Shown here: piece after piece, positions 1 to 5,030 of the stretch
Numbering within the stretch: position 1 is the stretch's first letter
Layout of the letters: the number at the start of each line of letters is the position of its first letter
Source of the DNA: Bdellovibrionales bacterium RBG_16_40_8
GTDB taxonomy: Bacteria; Bdellovibrionota; Bdellovibrionia; Bdellovibrionales; UBA1609
Direction of reading: 5' to 3'
NCBI GenBank assembly: GCA_001769925.1
Contig: MEPT01000042.1
Location: 33,130 to 40,211, forward strand
DNA: 7,082 nt
Program-made: the position numbers and the translations under genes
The notes under the pieces: model-generated
The model's database searches: none
What the model was told of the DNA's origin: nothing
The model's input: only the letters and a program-made list of their open reading frames with translations

Positions 1-441
1 CTTGAGACTGTGCGTATGTTAACAAATCTTGAATCGCCAACTGGTAAAATTGTACAAATTGTGCTTTTTGCCCAACCTGAGTTGCAAACTAAATTACAAA
101 CCTATCAAATGCGCCAGATTTCTCAGCGCATAACCTGCCACTCAACACTTATGCCGCTTGAGCACAAAGAAGTAGGCGCTTATATTCGCCATCGCATCGA
201 ACAAGCTGGCGGCGGCAATTTTGTACAGTTTGACGATGGTGCAATTAAAGCAATATGTAAAAAAAGTTGTGGGCTACCAAGACTAATAAATTTTTATAGC
301 GAGCTCACTCTACAGCAGGCAGCAATAAGCGGCATACGACTTATTGATGGTAGATTTATACAAAATATTTTTAAAAACCATGAACTCCCGATGCCCCATC
401 GCGAAGGGTGGGGTCGTTTTTTTGGCTTGGGTAAGGGGTAA
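1..441 (+). CDS. ExeA/MshM-like AAA+ ATPase, C-terminal part (5' end outside window)
   Basis: The reading frame is open from the first base of the window, so the gene begins upstream and the first GTG (position 10) is not a real start. The 146 visible codons match the second half of an ExeA/GspA/MshM-type AAA+ ATPase: a segment reading LETVRMLTNLE, which in this family directly follows Walker B; a sensor-1-like strand IVLFAQPEL (visible residues 20-28); an SQRI arginine-finger-like segment (41-44); and a sensor-2-like GLPRLIN (91-97). Walker A and Walker B themselves lie upstream and are not visible. Relatives help insert or assemble secretins across the cell wall (ExeA with ExeB) or belong to MSHA pilus loci (MshM). 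The protein ends about 50 residues after sensor 2, with a short tail rich in Trp, Phe and Gly, so the C-terminal transmembrane and peptidoglycan-binding region of ExeA is absent; this favours the shorter MshM form. The TPR gene follows after 8 nt. Family assignment is firm; the exact role is inferred. Confidence 0.85.
   Translation, partial: LETVRMLTNLESPTGKIVQIVLFAQPELQTKLQTYQMRQISQRITCHSTLMPLEHKEVGAYIRHRIEQAGGGNFVQFDDGAIKAICKKSCGLPRLINFYSELTLQQAAISGIRLIDGRFIQNIFKNHELPMPHREGWGRFFGLGKG
389..423 (+). terminator. Possible intrinsic terminator/attenuator inside the end of the ExeA-like gene
   Basis: CCCCA (394-398) can pair with TGGGG (409-413) around a 10-nt loop. After a 2-nt bulge the stem extends with CGA (389-391) against TCG (414-416). 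A run of seven T (417-423) follows directly, which is the layout of a Rho-independent terminator. It sits inside coding sequence, 16 nt before the stop codon at 439-441, so translating ribosomes would normally suppress it. It could trim expression of the downstream genes, or be chance. No folding energy was calculated. Confidence 0.25.
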
Positions 442-449
442 GCCTTCAT

Positions 450-1199
450 ATGACCGAAACACAGAAAAAACTTGAAAACTTACCACCCAAGCAGCCCTTA
501 CTTATAAAGCATACGCTCGATATTTTAGCGCCTGCTTCTGGACCAAAAAAAACCATCGTGATAAAAACTGCCGGCTTGTTACTACTTTTGATTTTAATTG
601 CGGCAATATCATTCACATGGCTAAGTCACCGCCGGTTAGGCCAAAAAGAACTATCAACAAAAGTTTCTGCACTTGAAGAAATGGCACAACTTAGCGCTGC
701 GGCTGTGCAAGTTTATCGTTCGCAAGGTGCGGCTGCAGCCGAGCCTTCATTTACAAAACTTTTAGAAAAATATCCTGAAAATGCACAGCTTCTAGCTAAT
801 ATGGGTATTATCTATCTTGCTAAAGAAGAATACAATAAAGCCGAACAAACATTGCAAAAAGCATTAGCCAGTGATCCAGAAAACACCAAGTTTTTAACAG
901 ATTTGGGCACTTACCATATGGCTAAAAATGAAAATGAAAAAGCTATTGAGTATTTTAATAAGGCTCTTGAATTCGACCCTAGCGAACCTGCAGCTTTAAT
1001 TAATCGCGCAATACTATTTGAGAAAAAAAATCAATGGCGATCGGCTGTTCAAGACTATGAAAATTATCTTAAGCAAAATAAATTTCATGTTGATCTCAAA
1101 ATAGTGATCGAAGAACGTGTGCGACTACTACGTTCACTCGCTCATATGTCTACGAATATACTGACCAACACTGAAGAGGCCAGCCATGTTGTTCAGTAA
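450..1199 (+). CDS. Membrane-anchored tetratricopeptide-repeat protein (MshN-like position)
   Basis: This 249-residue protein has a roughly 35-residue Lys-rich cytoplasmic N terminus, one strong transmembrane segment (about residues 37-58) and no cleavable signal, so it looks like a type II membrane protein with a periplasmic C-terminal domain. A helical linker (about 62-95) leads into at least three consecutive TPR units near 111-144, 145-178 and 179-212. They show the usual pattern of small and aromatic residues and Pro near the repeat end, for example the YPEN, DPEN and DPSEP turns. TPR domains bind proteins, and PilF/PilW, TadD and MshN use them in pilus assembly. Placement straight after an ExeA/MshM-like ATPase and before pilM parallels mshM-mshN. 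The ATG at 450 is preceded by AAGGGG (433-438), a weak and distant Shine-Dalgarno site. Its 3' end overlaps pilM by 14 nt. Membrane topology and TPR content are well supported; orthology to MshN is inferred from context. Confidence 0.82.
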   Translation: MTETQKKLENLPPKQPLLIKHTLDILAPASGPKKTIVIKTAGLLLLLILIAAISFTWLSHRRLGQKELSTKVSALEEMAQLSAAAVQVYRSQGAAAAEPSFTKLLEKYPENAQLLANMGIIYLAKEEYNKAEQTLQKALASDPENTKFLTDLGTYHMAKNENEKAIEYFNKALEFDPSEPAALINRAILFEKKNQWRSAVQDYENYLKQNKFHVDLKIVIEERVRLLRSLAHMSTNILTNTEEASHVVQ

Positions 1200-2238
1200 A
1201 AAAATCGCTGCCATAGATGTGGGCACCCGAACACTAAAAGGTTTGCAGCTTTGTAAACACAAGGGTCAGGTTTGCGTAGATAAATTTTTCTTTCACGACA
1301 TGGCTACAAATAACGAGCTCTACCCGCTTGAAATACCAGTATATGAAACGCTAAAAGCCATTATTCAGGTTAATGGTTTTCAAAATGCCTGCATTACCAG
1401 TGCCCCCCAAGACAATGAAATTCTCACGCAAGATTTAACCCTACCTGATATGCCAGTTAAAGATCTCAGGAGTGCCATTTTCAACGATATTGAAACCCAT
1501 CTTAACCTAAGTGCTAGCGAAATTTCTTTAGACTACTTGATTTTGAAAAAATTAAATCCAGAAGGACAAATACAAAATGTAATTAAAGCCTACTGCGCAA
1601 CCAGGCAAGTTACAGATTCACAAATTCGTTCACTTCGAGCCATAGGGCTAAAACCCCGTTACCTAGAATCTGGCATACTCGCACGAGTTGCCATGCTTAT
1701 ATTTAATGGCTATGTTACAGAAAATAAAAATTACGTACATATTGACATCGGCGAATCACATATTTCTGTGGCGCTTATCAGTGACGGCAAAGTAGTGATA
1801 AGTAGTGTTTTACCTACCGGCCAAGGTGCTATTAATAAGCTTCTTTTTGACACTAATGGTTTACCCTACGACCAAGCCGAGAAAATTAAAATTTCATATG
1901 ACTTAGCAGCAGAAGAAACTTCTCTAAATAAAGATGATCAAGCACTAATCGATGAAATCTATCACCAGTCATTTTATAAAATATGCCGGCTAATAGATGT
2001 TTTTAAGGTTCAGCTTAAATCTGACCCAATATATTCAGTACAGGTAACAGGTGGCGGTTCACAGATTAATAACCTTAGTAAAGCTCTAGAAACTTATTGC
2101 AAATTGCCTATAGAAATTGTTAATCCTTTTAAAAATATAGAAATTTACATACGATCTAAAATTGAAAATAATTCTTTGGCACTAATCGCCCCATACATGT
2201 CAACAGCAGTTGGTCTAGCGCTAAAGGATATCGCATGA
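1186..2238 (+). CDS. pilM: PilM-like actin-fold ATPase of the inner-membrane assembly platform
   Basis: This 350-residue soluble protein has the three ASKHA (actin/FtsA-fold) nucleotide-binding signatures of PilM in order: phosphate-1 loop AIDVGTRTLKGLQL (9-22), phosphate-2 segment YVHIDIGESHISVALI (183-198), and adenosine motif VTGGGSQINNL (287-297). It ends with the family-typical TAVGLAL. PilM is a cytoplasmic ring component that binds ATP and the N-terminal tail of PilN, linking the assembly ATPase to the envelope complex; GspL of type II secretion has a related cytoplasmic domain. The length is usual for PilM, and there is no transmembrane segment, so this is the split PilM + PilN arrangement rather than fused GspL. 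The ATG at 1186 has GAAGAGG at 1173-1179 with 6 nt spacing and overlaps the TPR gene by 14 nt; its stop overlaps the pilN start in an ATGA. This suggests translational coupling. Confidence 0.88.
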   Translation: MLFSKKIAAIDVGTRTLKGLQLCKHKGQVCVDKFFFHDMATNNELYPLEIPVYETLKAIIQVNGFQNACITSAPQDNEILTQDLTLPDMPVKDLRSAIFNDIETHLNLSASEISLDYLILKKLNPEGQIQNVIKAYCATRQVTDSQIRSLRAIGLKPRYLESGILARVAMLIFNGYVTENKNYVHIDIGESHISVALISDGKVVISSVLPTGQGAINKLLFDTNGLPYDQAEKIKISYDLAAEETSLNKDDQALIDEIYHQSFYKICRLIDVFKVQLKSDPIYSVQVTGGGSQINNLSKALETYCKLPIEIVNPFKNIEIYIRSKIENNSLALIAPYMSTAVGLALKDIA

Positions 2239-2807
2239 AATCTGATCGCATTAATCTTTTTCCAGACGACCTGAAACACTCTTACGTACCATCAAAAGAA
2301 AATATGATCGCAATCAGCATAATAGGAGTTATAATATTAATTGCATTATTAACTGTACTAAGAATTCCGCAAATTAAAAAACATGAAAAAGAGGTAACTC
2401 AATTATCAGCTGAGTTGCAAACCGTGCAAAGAGAACTTGCCTTTTACAATTCAGAAAAAGGTAAAAATAAAATTGATCTTAAAGCTGAGATTGCTGATAA
2501 ATTCAATAAAGAACATAACGCCTGGACTGGGTTACTCAAAGAACTAACTTTATTAACCCCGGCTAAAATTTGGTTTACCTCATTTAATGGTAAACTTGCA
2601 AACAATCAAATTGTACTTTCGCTGGCAGCAAATGCTACTTCACAAGAAGCTATAAGCGAGTTTTTTGTTAGTTTAGAAAATTCATATTATTTTCGCCATT
2701 CAAAATTTAAATTTTCAGAAAATATCGTTTCATCTTCGTCTTCGTTTTATCGCTTCGAATTCGAAAATTTAATAAAACTTTCTGAAATAGAGCAAATGAG
2801 GCCTTGA
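2235..2807 (+). CDS. pilN: PilN-like inner-membrane assembly protein
   Basis: This 190-residue protein begins with a short cytoplasmic tail containing RINLFP (5-10), matching the conserved INLLP-type motif that PilN inserts into a groove of PilM. It continues with one transmembrane helix (about 24-43), a charged coiled-coil stretch (about 46-75) and a periplasmic ferredoxin-like domain. Family-typical features of that domain are WTGLLKELTLLTPAKIWFTS (97-116) and an ISEFFVSLENSYYF segment (140-153). PilN pairs with PilO in the inner membrane and connects cytoplasmic PilM to periplasmic PilP. The start is well fixed: AAGGA (2224-2228) lies 6 nt before the ATG, which forms an ATGA overlap with the pilM stop. 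A run of five Ser (166-170) sits in the C-terminal part. The protein is about the usual PilN length. Confidence in fold and role is high because the motif, topology and neighbours agree. Confidence 0.85.
   Translation: MKSDRINLFPDDLKHSYVPSKENMIAISIIGVIILIALLTVLRIPQIKKHEKEVTQLSAELQTVQRELAFYNSEKGKNKIDLKAEIADKFNKEHNAWTGLLKELTLLTPAKIWFTSFNGKLANNQIVLSLAANATSQEAISEFFVSLENSYYFRHSKFKFSENIVSSSSSFYRFEFENLIKLSEIEQMRP
2798..2801 (+). promoter_or_regulatory. Ribosome-binding site deciding the pilO start
   Basis: GAGG (2798-2801, within ATGAGG) lies 5 nt before the ATG at 2807 but only 2 nt before the in-frame TTG at 2804. Normal spacing therefore selects ATG 2807, giving a TGATG junction that overlaps the pilN stop by one base. 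Confidence 0.6.
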
Positions 2808-3334
2808 TGATTGCTAAACTTTCTAGACGTGAAAAAATACTTGGTTTAGTTGCTACAACGGTTACGTGTCTAGCTCTGCTAAAGTACGGCTATCTTAACC
2901 TACTCAGCAAAGACACAACTCTCATTACAAAAATAGCTGAAATAAGAGCTACTTTGCAAAATCAAAAATTAACTCTTGAGCAATTTAAAAATGATCGAAA
3001 ACCCAGCTCGTCAAACGATACCCTTCAACATTATTTAAATAACAACAAGCAATTTGCGAACCTACTACAAAATATTTCTCATGATGCTGTAAGCGGAGAT
3101 ACGCGAATCGAACGCGTTACCGTAAATTCTGTTGAAAGCGATGGCAGCTATAATAAAATAAGCTACATTATCGATGTAAAATCTTCGTTTCTACCACTAG
3201 GCAAGTTTATTGAAAATCTTGAAAAATCACCACTTATGATAGACATCCATTCACTTGAAATTGCTACAGATGAAAATGACCTACAAAATGTTGAAGCCAC
3301 TGTTGGGTTAAAAAACTACGTGATAAAGGAGTAA
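2807..3334 (+). CDS. pilO: PilO-like (GspM-related) inner-membrane assembly protein
   Basis: This 175-residue bitopic protein starts with a short basic cytoplasmic segment, LSRREKILGL (5-14), resembling the start of both PilO and GspM. A transmembrane helix follows (about 11-33), then a coiled-coil stretch (about 36-63) and a periplasmic ferredoxin-like domain. The stretch SFLPLGKFIENLEKSPLMID (127-146) and the following HSLEI match the PilO pattern of a short helix followed by a strand. PilO forms a heterodimer with PilN and contacts PilP. I place the start at ATG 2807 rather than TTG 2804 because of the GAGG site 5 nt upstream. The gene overlaps pilN by one base, and 8 nt separate it from pilP. 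Primary sequence is weakly conserved in this family, so the call rests on topology, the domain motif and position between pilN and pilP. Confidence 0.8.
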   Translation: MIAKLSRREKILGLVATTVTCLALLKYGYLNLLSKDTTLITKIAEIRATLQNQKLTLEQFKNDRKPSSSNDTLQHYLNNNKQFANLLQNISHDAVSGDTRIERVTVNSVESDGSYNKISYIIDVKSSFLPLGKFIENLEKSPLMIDIHSLEIATDENDLQNVEATVGLKNYVIKE

Positions 3335-3342
3335 TTAATAAC

Positions 3343-3732
3343 ATGTTACGACTAGTTTTAATTCTTAGCACAATAACTTATCTGCAGCGCGCAAATGCAA
3401 CTTCGCCGTCAGCTTCTAGCATTGAGGATTTAACTTACATCGATAAATCTTTTTTTCAAAAAAAACCCGAGCTAATTTGGGGCCGCGACCCATTTTTAAA
3501 ATTACCCGGGTATATATTGGGAGAAACTACAGATCAAAAATATAAGCTTGAGGCTTTAATATATAGTAAAGATAGCCCCCAAGCTATTATCAATAAACAA
3601 ATTGTAAAGCGCGGATCTGTTCTAAAAGATGGTGCTATAGTAGAAAATATTGGGCCTACCTTTGTAGTTATTCGCGATGGTGTAAATCTTAAACAACTAG
3701 TTGTTAAAAAAAGAAGTCCGGCCAAACAATGA
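3343..3732 (+). CDS. pilP: PilP-like periplasmic linker protein
   Basis: This short 129-residue protein has an N-terminal hydrophobic segment (3-14) and a plausible signal peptidase I site after the ANA at residues 17-19. Then come a low-complexity linker, a GRDPF motif (47-51) and a small beta-rich domain: YKLEALIYSKDSPQAIINKQ (67-86), a GSVLKDGAIVENI segment (91-103) and the closing strands FVVIRDG and LKQLVV. GRDPF followed by this beta pattern is typical of PilP and of the homology region of GspC; MshK is similar. PilP bridges the PilN-PilO complex to the N0 domain of the secretin, which is encoded next. There is no cysteine in the whole protein, so it cannot be a lipoprotein like classical PilP. 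An AAGGAG site (3326-3331) stands 11 nt before the ATG at 3343. Confidence 0.75.
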   Translation: MLRLVLILSTITYLQRANATSPSASSIEDLTYIDKSFFQKKPELIWGRDPFLKLPGYILGETTDQKYKLEALIYSKDSPQAIINKQIVKRGSVLKDGAIVENIGPTFVVIRDGVNLKQLVVKKRSPAKQ

Positions 3733-3734
3733 GG
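3731..3734 (+). promoter_or_regulatory. Ribosome-binding site deciding the secretin start
   Basis: GAGG (3731-3734) lies 6 nt before the ATG at 3741, ideal spacing. The upstream in-frame ATG at 3729, which overlaps the pilP stop, contains part of this site and has only a distant AAGAAG (3711-3716) in front of it. The start at 3741 also gives a standard basic signal-peptide N terminus, MKKN. Confidence 0.6.
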
Positions 3735-3740
3735 TACTTT

Positions 3741-5030
3741 ATGAAAAAAAATTCAATACTATCTTGTACAGTGTATGCGTTTATTATCGCGTTGTCGCTG
3801 CATCACGAACGTTTACAAGCAGATAGAACACCGGCTGCATTCAGTGAGAAAAGGTTTACAATAAATTTAGAGGGTGGCGAAATACGCGATGTGCTTAAAC
3901 TTATCGCGGCACAAGGCCAAGTTAAAATGGAGATCGAAGAATCTGTAAGCGGCAACGTATCGTATTCATTTACTGACGTAACCTTAGAAAGCGCATTAAA
4001 GACAATAGCAAAAGATCATAATCTTGTTTACTACTTTGAAGATGGGGTTGTTTATATTGAAAAAGGCGCACTTGACAATACTAGTAGCGGGCCAGGTGGC
4101 GTTTATACTATTGGTATCAAAAATTCAAATGCTAAGTACATATTCGATAAACTGCCTAAGTTATTTCGCTCTGGCGAAAGCTTAATTGTTGATGAAACCG
4201 CTAACTCTCTTATTTTCTACGGAGGTGAAACCTCAAGAAAAAAACTTATGAATTTTATAGAAGCCTTTGATCAAACTCCAACACAAATTTTAATCGAAGC
4301 ACAAATTATCGAAACCTCTAAAAACTTTATTCGCGACATAGGCTTCAAATGGGGAGAACCTTCTGGAAACATGGAACTAAGCCGCAGCGCTCGCGGCACA
4401 GGCCAAATTAATACCGGAGCGCCTAGCAACCCTAATATTACCGGCAAATTTCTACTCGGGTTTATTGATTCACGAGCATTAGAAGCACATGTTATCGCCG
4501 CTGAATCTTCAGGCAATGCAAAGATTATATCTAGGCCAAAAGTAATCACTCTTAATAATCAAGTTGCAAAAATTCAGAGCGGTGTTACTTTTCATATTAA
4601 AACTTTAAGTAGCACTACAACCGCTAACGGAGAGGGTAATTCTGAAACAGTAACAGGCGGCCTACAATCTGTGACCGCTGGTATGCAGTTACAGGTTTTA
4701 CCTGTCGTTGTTGGCAACGATCTTATAAAATTGCAACTAACTGTAACAAATAGCGAGCCTGATGATTCGTTGGCGGTCGACGGAATACCAGGAATTGTTA
4801 ATAACTCTGCAAACACAACTGTGATCGTTCGCGATGGCAATACCGCAGCATTAGCCGGACTGATAAAAACTACCCTTAGCAAAGCTCACAGTCAGGTACC
4901 ATTTTTGTCGCATATACCAATTCTTGGGTGGCTTTTTCGCTCGCACTCTGACAAAGATCTTAATAAGGAACTTGTCATATTTATAACACCTAAAATTGTA
5001 TCAATAGACGCAGTTAAATCGTCTCTTTGA
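3741..5030 (+). CDS. Compact outer-membrane secretin (PilQ/MshL/GspD family)
   Basis: Secretins form the ring-shaped outer-membrane channel for pili or secreted substrates. From ATG 3741 the product has 429 residues: a signal peptide (1 to about 27, possible cleavage LQA-D); an N0/STN domain (about 36-108, with INLEGGEIRDVLKLIAAQGQ at 41-60); one N1/KH-like domain (about 121-180, with VDETANSLIFYGG); and the secretin beta-barrel domain (about 184-422) carrying VPFLSHIPILGWLF (386-399) and ELVIFITPKIV (410-420), the family hallmark. It is much shorter than typical GspD or PilQ: there is no AMIN domain, only one N1 module, and only nine residues follow the barrel, so no pilotin-binding S-domain. 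It follows pilP by 8 nt and is the last gene of the run. Its end overlaps the convergent gspE by 17 nt. Secretin identity is certain. Assignment to PilQ, MshL or GspD cannot be settled; synteny with pilMNOP favours a pilus-type role. Confidence 0.93.
   Translation: MKKNSILSCTVYAFIIALSLHHERLQADRTPAAFSEKRFTINLEGGEIRDVLKLIAAQGQVKMEIEESVSGNVSYSFTDVTLESALKTIAKDHNLVYYFEDGVVYIEKGALDNTSSGPGGVYTIGIKNSNAKYIFDKLPKLFRSGESLIVDETANSLIFYGGETSRKKLMNFIEAFDQTPTQILIEAQIIETSKNFIRDIGFKWGEPSGNMELSRSARGTGQINTGAPSNPNITGKFLLGFIDSRALEAHVIAAESSGNAKIISRPKVITLNNQVAKIQSGVTFHIKTLSSTTTANGEGNSETVTGGLQSVTAGMQLQVLPVVVGNDLIKLQLTVTNSEPDDSLAVDGIPGIVNNSANTTVIVRDGNTAALAGLIKTTLSKAHSQVPFLSHIPILGWLFRSHSDKDLNKELVIFITPKIVSIDAVKSSL

Noticed and set aside
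10..12. GTG as start codon of the first gene
   Set aside because: The frame is open to the window edge and the residues before it (LET) continue the conserved ExeA-family sequence, so this is an internal Val codon.
2754..2765. Perfect 12-bp palindrome TTCGAATTCGAA
   Set aside because: It encodes the FEFE part of the PilN C terminus using common AT-rich codons, with no T-run or promoter nearby; most likely a coding coincidence.
2804..2806. TTG start for pilO
   Set aside because: The GAGG site is only 2 nt away from it but 5 nt from the ATG at 2807, which is the better start.
3534..3725. Minus-strand open frame of 63 codons opposite pilP
   Set aside because: It lies wholly inside the well-supported pilP gene, has no family motif and no ribosome-binding context; a shadow frame.
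3729..3731. ATG start for the secretin overlapping the pilP stop
   Set aside because: Its upstream Shine-Dalgarno context is poor, while GAGG at 3731-3734 is ideally placed for ATG 3741, which also gives a standard MKK signal-peptide start.
4271..4882. Two minus-strand open frames (4271-4549 and 4592-4882) opposite the secretin
   Set aside because: Both sit within the conserved secretin barrel domain coding sequence and show no recognisable protein features.
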